From assembly GCA_002309345.1 (NCBI GenBank), contig DBWZ01000029.1, positions 4,703-17,485 on the forward strand: 12,783 nt of DNA. Direction: 5' to 3'. Each line of letters opens with the position of its first letter. Positions within the stretch are counted from its first letter, which is position 1. The position numbers and the translations under genes were made by a program. The notes beneath the pieces were generated by a model, which made no database searches, was not told the origin of the DNA, and was given only the letters and a program-made list of their open reading frames with translations. The stretch is from Pseudobutyrivibrio sp. UBA1225 (GTDB taxonomy: Bacteria > Bacillota > Clostridia > Lachnospirales > Lachnospiraceae). Below, one piece after another: positions 6,724 to 12,783 of the stretch.

Positions 6724-7539
6724 TTATTCTACCTCAGTACCTGGCTTGAACTTGCTATCACGGATGAGAAATAATCCAAGGGCAGCTGCTCCTACTGACA
6801 TAAGAATCGATTTAAGGATAATATTCGAACCAAGCCACTCACCAATAAGCGTGCTCAAATCTGTTCTATTAGCATAAATGTATGGATATATCATTAAGCT
6901 TACATCAAATAAGAAATGAAGCAACATGTTTCCCCAAAGATTTCCTGTTCGTAAATAAAGTGCTGCCAAGAAAAATCCAATGCCAATTGCATAGATGATC
7001 TGTGCATAGATTGGTGTAGGATCAGTCACATCATCTAAGTTGCTAAGATGCATTAATCCAAAAAAGATTGATGATGATGCCATGGCAAATATATACGATG
7101 CCTTGCTATTTCCAAATGCCTTTTGTATGAATGTTAGTAGGAATCCTCGTGCAACTAATTCTTCTCGAACTCCTGCTCCCAAAAAGACATATAAAAAGAA
7201 TGCTATGATTGCCGTACTGTCTATTGCTGGTGTGCCATAATCTCTGATTGCTTTGTGCATTTCTGTCACAAAGTAAAAAGCTGTTATTACGGTCATTACA
7301 CCACCTACAATAAAGGTGTTTTCAAAGCTTGAAAACGAAAACTTAAACACATCCTTCTGACCAAAAGCAATAATTAAAACTGTTAATATTAGAATCATGA
7401 TTCCTAATGACACAATCTTTTCAATAAAAGGATTCTGTATATTTAACATAGACACAACCTGTGCAGGTAATATCATCATTAACAAAACACCAAGTACTGC
7501 TCCGCCAAGATATTTTACAATTCTTTGTATACTATTCAT
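6724..7539 (-). CDS. CPBP (CAAX/Abi) family intramembrane metalloprotease
   Basis: A 271-residue polytopic membrane protein with about seven to eight hydrophobic segments. The CPBP motifs are in order: motif 1 EELVARG (E126, E127, R131), motif 2 FGLMHL with H164, and motif 3 HFLFD (H208, D212). These residues form the metal-dependent active site of type II CAAX prenyl endopeptidases. Bacterial members act in bacteriocin immunity, processing of membrane proteins or signalling, and the substrate cannot be told from sequence. No bacteriocin precursor is seen nearby. The ATG has an AGGAG site about 9 bases upstream. It appears to be transcribed alone. Confidence 0.92.
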   Translation of the reverse strand: MNSIQRIVKYLGGAVLGVLLMMILPAQVVSMLNIQNPFIEKIVSLGIMILILTVLIIAFGQKDVFKFSFSSFENTFIVGGVMTVITAFYFVTEMHKAIRDYGTPAIDSTAIIAFFLYVFLGAGVREELVARGFLLTFIQKAFGNSKASYIFAMASSSIFFGLMHLSNLDDVTDPTPIYAQIIYAIGIGFFLAALYLRTGNLWGNMLLHFLFDVSLMIYPYIYANRTDLSTLIGEWLGSNIILKSILMSVGAAALGLFLIRDSKFKPGTEVE

Positions 7540-7630
7540 TTCTCTGTTCTCCTATAAGTTATTTTTATCCATTCAATTAACGTTTATTCGCCTCGATGAT
7601 CTCGAAAAAAGCTCACTTTGGGCATAAATA

Positions 7631-7820
7631 TAGTAGGCCTTAGCAAGCGCCAAAGCCTACTATCATAATCTTGATGATTATTTTGGGGTTTTAATGAAGC
7701 ATAGGATAGCTTCATTAAAATCTGTCTCTCATTTCATTCGAGCCAGACTACTTTCTTGAACTATCGTTCAAGAAAGCATCCTAGTACGAAAATGAATAAT
7801 CTTGATGATTATTCATTTTC
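7631..7820. repeat. Cluster of five strong hairpins between the DUF4097 and CPBP genes
   Basis: Five separate stems fill 190 bases. They are: TAGTAGGC-based 14-nt arms with two mismatches (7631-7662); ATAATC/GATTAT (7665-7681); a perfect 12-bp TTTTAATGAAGC stem with loop ATAGGATA (7689-7720); a perfect 11-bp CTTTCTTGAAC stem (7751-7776); and a perfect 14-bp GAAAATGAATAATC stem (7788-7820). The 18-mer ATAATCTTGATGATTATT occurs twice (7665-7682, 7796-7813). No open reading frame of interest lies here. The stretch 7540-7630 holds the CPBP leader, with no clear promoter boxes. Confidence 0.75.
7788..7820 (-). terminator. Terminator-like hairpin at the end of the PadR-DUF1700-DUF4097 operon
   Basis: A perfect 14-bp stem (7788-7801 with 7807-7820) and a 5-nt loop begin at the last base of the DUF4097 stop codon. 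On the minus strand the stem starts GAAAATG and ends CATTTTC, so the A and U tracts lie inside the stem. No separate U-run follows, so termination is plausible but not certain; it may instead protect the mRNA 3' end. Confidence 0.55.
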
Positions 7821-8545
7821 TACCAGTCAACCCCGTTGACTGTGACATCACCGAGGTCGCATTTAGCTTTAATCTTGTTGCGGTCTACTTCGCCATCTAA
7901 TTCAATGTCAATGTCGCCAACCTCTGCTTTAGCATCGATTTCTTCGTAGTCACCTTCGATATCAATATCTCCAATATCACAAGTAATATTAAGCTTTTTA
8001 ATATCACTATTTTTAATATTGAAATCGCCTACATCTAAATTGAAATCAGTAGAATTTGCCTCCATTTTTTGAATAGAAACATCACCTACATTTGCCCTGA
8101 TTTTTATATCGCCGCAATTAACCTCATCTATGTCGAGATCTCCTACATCAAGAGTGATATCCATTGTCTTTACTACGGTATCATCTGGAATAGTTACAAT
8201 TATTTTATAATCGTCGTTGCTATGAAATCCCAAGTTAAAGATTTCTTTATCTTTATGCTGAGTTACAGAAAGCTTGCCAGATTCATATTTTATCTTTGGC
8301 AAAAACTTCTTAGGACAATTGTATTCAACCTTAACCTCATTACCATATTCAATATCTAAATCTGCGATATCACAATCTACTACAAGCTCCTCAATATCTT
8401 TGTTACCAAATCCTTCTTCACCGCTAACTGATTTGCCCCAACCGAATGAAAAACCTATAAAACCTGTAAGATGGGCGATTATCGCAACCACAACAATTAT
8501 TAACGTTATAGACCAAATTATTGTAAGATATTTCTTCTTTGTCAT
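7820..8545 (-). CDS. DUF4097 family membrane-anchored beta-repeat protein
   Basis: A 241-residue protein with one N-terminal membrane segment (about 7-28) and a C-terminal repetitive beta domain. The motif [DNE]-[VIL]-G-D recurs at glycines 135, 154, 173, 192, 210 and 232, mostly every 19 residues, as expected for a stacked beta-helix. The DUF4097 family has this form; its molecular role is not established. It is the last gene of a PadR-DUF1700-DUF4097 operon, separated by one base from the preceding gene, with its GAGGAGG ribosome site inside the end of that gene. The domain is very acidic (Asp/Glu rich). A role in envelope sensing or stress is often proposed from context, not shown here. 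Confidence 0.85.
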   Translation of the reverse strand: MTKKKYLTIIWSITLIIVVVAIIAHLTGFIGFSFGWGKSVSGEEGFGNKDIEELVVDCDIADLDIEYGNEVKVEYNCPKKFLPKIKYESGKLSVTQHKDKEIFNLGFHSNDDYKIIVTIPDDTVVKTMDITLDVGDLDIDEVNCGDIKIRANVGDVSIQKMEANSTDFNLDVGDFNIKNSDIKKLNITCDIGDIDIEGDYEEIDAKAEVGDIDIELDGEVDRNKIKAKCDLGDVTVNGVDW

Positions 8546-8546
8546 T

Positions 8547-9497
8547 TTATTCTTCCTCCTCAGCCCAAGCTGTTTTTAACACTTTTCTAAGAATTGCCGC
8601 TACCGGGAAAATCAGCCATGAAATATGCCAGCACATTGTGACAAAGCTGATTATCAAATAAATGCAGACTACTGTTGACCAGTAAACGCTCATGATAGCC
8701 TCTGCTTTTTTGCTGATGTATTTAACATCTTCTTCCCTAGAATAATAACCGCTTAATGTCTTTTCATCGTTGATTCTAAGAACTGTATCGTAGCTGTTTG
8801 CAATTGTGTTTGCATAAACCATCAAGAATACGCCTATGCCTACAAATACGAATAATAAGCTTTCTGTGAAGGCATTATCAAATATTGCTGCTGGTACAAA
8901 GCTGATTACGCAAAGAATAACACCTATTGTTATGCACATTGCCTTTGTGTTCTTGAAGCTTCGACGCTGATTTTTAACTGCGTCAGCAGTAGTAAAATCA
9001 ATTGTACATGGCTCTTTTTGAAGGAAGCTCCAATCTGCTCTACATATACCACTATAGACAAATAAAGCTACTGCTATGCCAATTGATATGAACATGCAAA
9101 TTATTCCAATTGGCTCGTTGTAATTGTCCCATATGTTTGGATGCGCAACACTTGTGATGCAAAGGAAAACTCCAATTGCTATCAAAAGTGCGCATCTAGA
9201 CTCACAGTTAATATACTGCTGAATCTCGTCAAATGATACAAATTTGCGTTTTTTAGTATCACGCTCTTTAACTTCTTCAATTTCTTTGGTAAGTCCCAAA
9301 TCTTCAGCCAATTCATCAAGATTACCAAACTCAGAAATAACTGTTCCGACTGCGGTATTTTCATTGATACCTTCTTCAATCATCTCATTGTACTTGTCTT
9401 CCATCATGCTTAACAACTCATCCTTAGCCTTGCGAACCTCAGGAGTATTAGGCATGCTAGCAAACATTGTTTCAAGATAATTTTTAATTGTTTCCAT
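8547..9497 (-). CDS. DUF1700 (HAAS domain) integral membrane protein
   Basis: A 316-residue protein. Residues 1-70 form the helical HAAS/DUF1700 domain, recognisable from the pattern YLETMFASMP...KDELLSMMEDKYNEMIEEG...VISEFGNLDELAEDLGL. Residues about 100-305 hold six membrane segments (roughly 103-120, 130-150, 186-206, 212-232, 268-287, 288-305). Such proteins typically follow a PadR regulator gene, and the HAAS domain is thought to be a helper or partner in membrane signalling. Here it follows PadR by 18 bases and precedes the DUF4097 gene by one base, so all three are surely co-transcribed. A GAGGAG site 7 bases upstream supports the ATG. Confidence 0.88.
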   Translation of the reverse strand: METIKNYLETMFASMPNTPEVRKAKDELLSMMEDKYNEMIEEGINENTAVGTVISEFGNLDELAEDLGLTKEIEEVKERDTKKRKFVSFDEIQQYINCESRCALLIAIGVFLCITSVAHPNIWDNYNEPIGIICMFISIGIAVALFVYSGICRADWSFLQKEPCTIDFTTADAVKNQRRSFKNTKAMCITIGVILCVISFVPAAIFDNAFTESLLFVFVGIGVFLMVYANTIANSYDTVLRINDEKTLSGYYSREEDVKYISKKAEAIMSVYWSTVVCIYLIISFVTMCWHISWLIFPVAAILRKVLKTAWAEEEE

Positions 9498-9515
9498 GAT
9501 TTTCTCCTCTATTCT

Positions 9516-9854
9516 CTAATTATTAATAAAACGCTCAATTACCTCTTTTGTGAGATCCCATTCCTCACATTTGTCTTCAAAGTATGCCTTGCCGGCAGTT
9601 GTGACTCTGTAATAGGTTCTCTTCTTGCCATTTCCCTCTGGGTCTGGGTTTGCAACAAATGATTCTATATATCCGTTTTTCTCCATCCTAGTAAAAGCCG
9701 AATAAAGTGTTGTTTCTTTGATGAGATATTTTTCTTCAGAAATCTTTTTGATCTGTTTAGAAATCTCGTATCCATATGATGGCTCTTTGATAAGGATGCT
9801 AAGAATCATTGTGTCGTTGTATCCACGGATTACATCGCTACTGATTTCCCCCAT
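9516..9854 (-). CDS. PadR family transcriptional regulator
   Basis: A 112-residue winged-helix DNA-binding protein of the short PadR subfamily. Matching stretches are MILSILIKEPSYGYEISKQI (helix 1-2), ETTLYSAFTRMEKNGYIES (recognition region) and GNGKKRTYYRVTTAGKAYF (wing). Members usually bind as dimers and repress their own operon until a ligand or stress releases them. It heads a minus-strand operon with DUF1700 and DUF4097 genes. Strikingly symmetric and repeated DNA in its promoter and leader is the likely autoregulatory operator. The ATG is preceded by an AGGAGA site about 9 bases upstream. Confidence 0.95.
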   Translation of the reverse strand: MGEISSDVIRGYNDTMILSILIKEPSYGYEISKQIKKISEEKYLIKETTLYSAFTRMEKNGYIESFVANPDPEGNGKKRTYYRVTTAGKAYFEDKCEEWDLTKEVIERFINN

Positions 9855-9934
9855 GCTTCATCTCTCCTTTCTTTAGTATTTGCCAAGCTCTGTTGGCTTC
9901 CTTTAAATATTTGATTACTCATGTTACTTTCCTA

Positions 9935-9994
9935 CATCAATCGTACTATGTCTGTCATACTATCTCTGTCGTACTACGACTGCCGGAGTACTCC
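9935..9994. promoter_or_regulatory. Tandem 14-bp repeats and second operator copy in the padR leader
   Basis: Three units end to end read CATCAATCGTACTA (9935), TGTCTGTCATACTA (9949) and TCTCTGTCGTACTA (9963), sharing the core GT(C)NTACTA. A second copy of the spacer operator, TACTACGACTGCCGGAG (9972-9988), matches TACTACGACAGCCGTAG (10012-10028) at 15 of 17 positions and lies exactly 40 bp away. GGAGTACTCC (9985-9994) is a perfect palindrome. This looks like a multi-site operator. The rest of 9855-10187 is AT-rich with poly-T runs and no gene. Confidence 0.65.
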
Positions 9995-10007
9995 ATCTGA
10001 TGAAGTA

Positions 10008-10036
10008 AATATACTACGACAGCCGTAGGAAGTCAA
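10008..10036 (-). promoter_or_regulatory. Promoter of the padR operon with a palindrome in its spacer
   Basis: On the minus strand, TTGACT (10036-10031) and TATATT (10013-10008) are separated by exactly 17 bases. The spacer is almost wholly a palindrome, CTACG-ACAGC-CGTAG (10014-10028 on the plus strand). A dimer bound there would block RNA polymerase directly. The expected start of transcription is near 10001, giving a leader of about 150 bases. Confidence 0.8.
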
Positions 10037-10131
10037 CACTATTTTTTAAATTTTTTTTGAAATTTATCATACAATCTCAGGAAGCCTTGATTTTACAGGG
10101 TTTTTGATTATACATTTTTTTCCACAATTCA

Positions 10132-10159
10132 CTGAAAATTCATCGGTGGTACATATAAT
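10132..10159 (+). promoter_or_regulatory. Likely promoter of the EAL-domain gene
   Basis: A perfect TATAAT (10154-10159) is preceded at 16 bases by CTGAAA (10132-10137), a 4-of-6 match to the -35. The leader would be about 45 bases to the preferred ATG at 10212. Confidence 0.5.
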
Positions 10160-10211
10160 AATTTCGTAAACTGATTTTATTTAAAAGATGGGTAACTTCC
10201 CGAGGTGCAGC

Positions 10212-12110
10212 ATGTGGGCTTATAACTATGTCATTCCTAGTAGCTTAATATTGTGGATTCTGCTCCTTTACTACTTTAGTCTCAGAAGATTGCCAATCCG
10301 TATCAATCGCTGCTTTGTGGCTTTGCTACTGGTAGAGTTTGTAGTGGTGGCATCTAATATCCTTTCATCATACGCAGATCAAGAATATAAATCTCTACCA
10401 TATCCTTTGGTAGTCTTTTTGAATTTGGTCTATTTCTTTGCGTTGATTGTCCAAATTAAGCTGTTCTATTCCATCAGTGCAAACATCCTTGGCATAGACC
10501 CATACAAGCATCCTGTGCGGGCTTTAATCAAGGATTTACCACTGATTATTTCAGAACTCATAATACTTAGCTCGCCTTGGACCGGCGCAGTTTTTTCTAT
10601 TACTAAGGATGGATATAAAAATGGTCCGCTCTATAATATCCTCTACTTCTGCTACTTTATCTTTCTAGCTCTGTCTTACTATGACTTGATTGCACACAGA
10701 AGTCATCTGCGCAGACGCAGAGATTTCGCCTGCATACTTATTTTTAATAGTTCTATTTTTGTTGGGTTATTACTGAGACTCTTCTTCCCAAAGTTATTAA
10801 TTTTTGATACCTTCTGCGTGATGGCAGTCTTACTCATAAATCTGGTGTTCATGAATCCAGATTTACACTTGGATAAACGCTCAAATCTATTCACTTCTGA
10901 GGCACTAAAAACAATGCTCTCAGAAAAGCACACCCTCAAAGAGCACTACATAATGGCTTTTGTAATCAAAAACTATATGGAAGCTAGAGAAGTTTACGGA
11001 CCAGGTCAGATGGATGAAGGTATCCAGATGATTGGTTCATATCTGTTAAAGAATTTTAACGACGTTCAGAAATTCTATTTCCGAAATGGACGTTTTATTA
11101 TGGTAGGAAAGGATCCTGCTCGATTACAGCAAATAAAAGACATACTATTAAAGAGATTTGAACAGCCTTGGGTTTCTAAAAATGCCGAGCTTTACCTGGA
11201 ATTAGGTGTTGCAACTAGCGACCTCGATTTAGTAAACTACGAAACCGATAGCATTATAGCCGCTATCATCAACTCCCTTATCAGACTAAGCACCGATACC
11301 AACAACAACTGTATCGTCATCGACGAAGCTTCTATATTGGAAAACGAAAAGTTAATAGAAGTTAAGCGCTGCCTAGAATCCGCATTAGACCATAACAAGA
11401 CCGAGGTATTCTTGCAACCGATTATGGATGCGAAGACTCGTAAGATTATTGGCGCAGAGGCTCTATGTCGCATTCGCGACAAGGAAGGCAACCTTATCTC
11501 ACCAAGTTTGTTTATACCAATTGCTGAGCACAACGGTCACATAACCCTACTTGGTGAGCAGATGTTTGAAAAAACATGCAAGTTCATCAAGGAGCATGAC
11601 ATTGAAGCTATGGGCATACAGTTCATCAACGTAAATGTATCTACCATTCAGTTCATGCAACACAACTTACCGAACCGATTTGAAGAGATATTACGAAAAT
11701 ACGATTTAAGTCCCGACATAATCCACCTAGAGCTTACTGAAGCCGCCATGGTAGACGAACAATTGATGGAACGCCAAATCCTTAATCTCAAGGATAAGGG
11801 CTTCAACCTTGTTGTAGATGATTACGGAACCGGCTACTCTAACATCAGTCGCTTAAAACGATATCCTTTTATCAATATTAAGTTAGACATGTCACTTGTG
11901 TGGGAATATGGTAAAACACCAGATGTAATTCTTCCAAGTATGGTTGAAGCTTTCCATGACACCGGATACTCGATTACAGCCGAAGGAATCGAAAACGAAG
12001 AGCTTGCAAATGCCATGGAAAGGTGCGGTTGTGACTACCTTCAGGGCTGGTTTTTCAACCCTCCGCTACCAATTGAAAAATTTTTAAAAGAATATGCAAA
12101 TTTCGCTTGA
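10212..12110 (+). CDS. 7-TM sensor protein with degenerate GGDEF and intact EAL domain (c-di-GMP phosphodiesterase)
   Basis: This 632-residue protein has about seven membrane segments (residues 5-215), a GGDEF-like domain (about 240-365) and an EAL domain (about 380-628). The EAL residues are all present: E416-A-L-C-R, N475, E507 and E510 (LELTE), D536-D537 (DDYGTG), K557 (IKLD), E591 (AEGIE) and Q611 (QGW), so hydrolysis of c-di-GMP to pGpG is expected. Where the cyclase signature GGDEF should be, the protein reads FRNGRFIMV (290-298), so this half cannot be a cyclase and may regulate the EAL domain. The ATG at 10212 has GAGGTG just upstream; an in-frame ATG at 10188 (eight residues longer) has no good ribosome site. 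The membrane part resembles 7-TM sensor modules, ligand unknown. Confidence 0.92.
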   Translation: MWAYNYVIPSSLILWILLLYYFSLRRLPIRINRCFVALLLVEFVVVASNILSSYADQEYKSLPYPLVVFLNLVYFFALIVQIKLFYSISANILGIDPYKHPVRALIKDLPLIISELIILSSPWTGAVFSITKDGYKNGPLYNILYFCYFIFLALSYYDLIAHRSHLRRRRDFACILIFNSSIFVGLLLRLFFPKLLIFDTFCVMAVLLINLVFMNPDLHLDKRSNLFTSEALKTMLSEKHTLKEHYIMAFVIKNYMEAREVYGPGQMDEGIQMIGSYLLKNFNDVQKFYFRNGRFIMVGKDPARLQQIKDILLKRFEQPWVSKNAELYLELGVATSDLDLVNYETDSIIAAIINSLIRLSTDTNNNCIVIDEASILENEKLIEVKRCLESALDHNKTEVFLQPIMDAKTRKIIGAEALCRIRDKEGNLISPSLFIPIAEHNGHITLLGEQMFEKTCKFIKEHDIEAMGIQFINVNVSTIQFMQHNLPNRFEEILRKYDLSPDIIHLELTEAAMVDEQLMERQILNLKDKGFNLVVDDYGTGYSNISRLKRYPFINIKLDMSLVWEYGKTPDVILPSMVEAFHDTGYSITAEGIENEELANAMERCGCDYLQGWFFNPPLPIEKFLKEYANFA

Positions 12111-12135
12111 CTTACGACCCTCGCCATAGTAATAT
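12107..12135 (+). promoter_or_regulatory. Promoter of tRNA-Glu
   Basis: TTGACT (12107-12112) and TAATAT (12130-12135) are 17 bases apart, predicting a start near 12142, about 30 bases before the tRNA. The -35 contains the TGA stop codon of the EAL gene. A perfect 7-bp hairpin GTTGCTG/CAGCAAC (12143-12164) lies in the tRNA leader. Confidence 0.6.
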
Positions 12136-12173
12136 ATATTTCGTTGCTGATACATTACAGCAACACAAAATAT

Positions 12174-12245
12174 GGCTCGTTGGTCAAGCGGTTAAGACGT
12201 CGCCCTCTCACGGCGAAAACAGCGGTTCGATTCCGCTACGAGCTG
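12174..12245 (+). tRNA. tRNA-Glu (anticodon CTC)
   Basis: The full cloverleaf can be drawn. The acceptor stem GGCTCGT pairs with ACGAGCT (first pair G-U) and the discriminator is G. The D arm is GTC/GAC with loop AAGCGGTTAA. The anticodon stem TCGCC/GGCGA (12200-12216) holds loop CTCTCAC with CTC at 12207-12209. The T stem AGCGG/CCGCT has loop TTCGATT. The sequence strongly resembles other bacterial tRNA-Glu genes (GGTCAAGCGGTTAAGAC). CCA is not encoded. The CTC isoacceptor reads GAG only and is normally an extra beside tRNA-Glu(TTC). Confidence 0.96.
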
Positions 12246-12252
12246 CGCTCAC

Positions 12253-12281
12253 AGCCCTAGGCATTGTCCTAGGGCTTTTTT
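12253..12281 (+). terminator. Intrinsic terminator of tRNA-Glu
   Basis: AGCCCTAGG (12253-12261) and CCTAGGGCT (12268-12276) form a perfect 9-bp stem with a CATTGT loop, followed by TTTTTC. It begins 7 bases after the tRNA, a textbook arrangement. Confidence 0.93.
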
Positions 12282-12400
12282 CTTGCCCTTTTATAATACC
12301 TCGAACTTGCTCCCCTCCAGGCACCGAGGCTTTGCATCTGCTGTGTTACATCGCATTCAGATTATGATTTCCTAAGCGCCAAGTGTCGCATCCATCATTT

Positions 12401-12783
12401 CATATGTCTTTCTAAAGTTTTACAGTTCTCGGTAGAATGTGTAGCTTGTACGGACATTATAAAAGGTTTACTCAATAGATTTACCACCTAGTTTAAGAAT
12501 AATTGCTAGTCGTTGGAATGAGCTTAGTGGAGTTAAAAGTGTTTTTTGATTTGTATAGTCATCAGCCGCCAGGACGGCGGCTGAAAATGCACGCTGAGGC
12601 AGGACGCCGAATGTGCATTGGTGACTATACAAACAAAAAACACTTTTTTAACTCCACTTTGCGAATGTAATCGATAAGCAATTATCTTAGACTAGGTGGT
12701 TAATCTATTTTGATATCATGAAAATGTCCGTCAAGCTTCACACATTCTATTCGAACTGTAAAAGCTATAGAAAGACACATGTA
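12401..12783. repeat. ~380-bp imperfect palindrome with twin apical hairpins (reaches window edge)
   Basis: The left arm (12401-12561) and the reverse complement of the right arm (12622-12783) align along nearly their whole length. Shared blocks, in order, are GTCTTTCTA, TTTTACAGTTC, TAGAATGTGT, ACGGACATT, ATAGATT, ACCACCTAGT, ATAATTGCT, GTGGAGTTAAAA, GTGTTTTTTG and TTTGTATAGTCA. The inner ~35 bp pair almost perfectly. The tip is a three-way junction: stem TTTGTATAGTCA (12550-12561 with 12622-12633), hairpin 1 (12563-12583) and hairpin 2 (12586-12619), both with loop AGGAC. No open reading frame of significance is present. It may be a non-autonomous mobile element, a structured RNA or a DNA cruciform site. 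The 120 bases before it (12282-12400) show nothing recognisable beyond a weak CCTCG/CGAGG pair. Confidence 0.85.

Noticed and set aside
6724..7539. CPBP protein as bacteriocin immunity or bacteriocin maturation factor
   Set aside because: No bacteriocin precursor, transporter or modification gene is nearby, so a specific role is not supported.
9935..9994. Short tandem repeats as a possible CRISPR array
   Set aside because: The units are 14 bases, directly adjacent and without spacers, and lie in the leader of a regulator gene; operators are a better explanation.
10188..10211. Upstream ATG at 10188 as start of the EAL protein
   Set aside because: Only TTTAAAAG precedes it, whereas the ATG at 10212 has GAGGTG at a suitable distance; the longer form adds eight polar residues before the first membrane segment.
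12107..12367. 86-codon open frame spanning the tRNA and its terminator
   Set aside because: It starts with a weak TTG inside the preceding gene's stop, runs through the tRNA-Glu and its terminator, and has no ribosome site or recognisable protein features.
12174..12783. Genomic island integrated at tRNA-Glu
   Set aside because: There is no integrase and no repeated tRNA 3' end in the window; only the palindrome is seen, so an attachment site cannot be claimed.

Overview
The window reads as chromosomal DNA of a low-GC, anaerobic Gram-positive bacterium of the Clostridia, most likely Lachnospiraceae and perhaps close to Butyrivibrio/Pseudobutyrivibrio. The placement rests on the pyruvate formate-lyase pair, strong AGGAGG-type ribosome binding sites, sigma-A promoters, a PadR/DUF1700/DUF4097 module, c-di-GMP enzymes and long AT-rich intergenic palindromes. 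The genus is an inference. Nothing looks like phage, transposase, CRISPR or plasmid; the genes are ordinary housekeeping and accessory genes.

Layout, left to right. (1) The 3' part of pflB (1-930) ends with the glycyl-radical loop. A 350-bp gap holding a ~180-nt imperfect hairpin follows, then pflA (1282-2016), so the enzyme and its radical-SAM activase are adjacent. (2) A membrane HD-GYP phosphodiesterase runs on the minus strand (1941-3329) and overlaps the pflA 3' end tail to tail; the pflA terminator hairpin lies inside its reading frame. (3) A minus-strand glutathione peroxidase (3501-4043) has a very good promoter overlapped by paired ATTG-N4-CAAT operators. Divergent from it is a secreted DacF-type D-Ala-D-Ala carboxypeptidase (4252-5382) with a non-standard SxN motif. 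(4) Two minus-strand genes follow: a membrane-anchored alpha/beta hydrolase (5397-6491) and a CPBP/Abi membrane protease (6724-7539). The gaps are rich in hairpins and one resembles a REP-like repeat. (5) A minus-strand operon, PadR regulator - DUF1700 (HAAS) - DUF4097 (9854 down to 7820), has a promoter whose spacer is a palindrome and whose leader carries three 14-bp tandem repeats; it ends at a perfect 14-bp hairpin. (6) A 7-TM protein with a degenerate GGDEF and an intact EAL domain (10212-12110) is followed by tRNA-Glu(CTC) with its own promoter and terminator. (7) The last ~380 bases form one very large imperfect palindrome, capped by two small hairpins that both display the same AGGAC loop. 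It runs to the window edge and has no gene.

The genes fit together only loosely: anaerobic pyruvate metabolism (pflB/pflA), c-di-GMP breakdown (HD-GYP and EAL enzymes), peroxide defence, and envelope sensing and maintenance (carboxypeptidase, CPBP, PadR module). The most unusual material is not protein coding: the terminal giant palindrome, the long hairpin behind pflB, and the operator arrays in front of the peroxidase and PadR genes.
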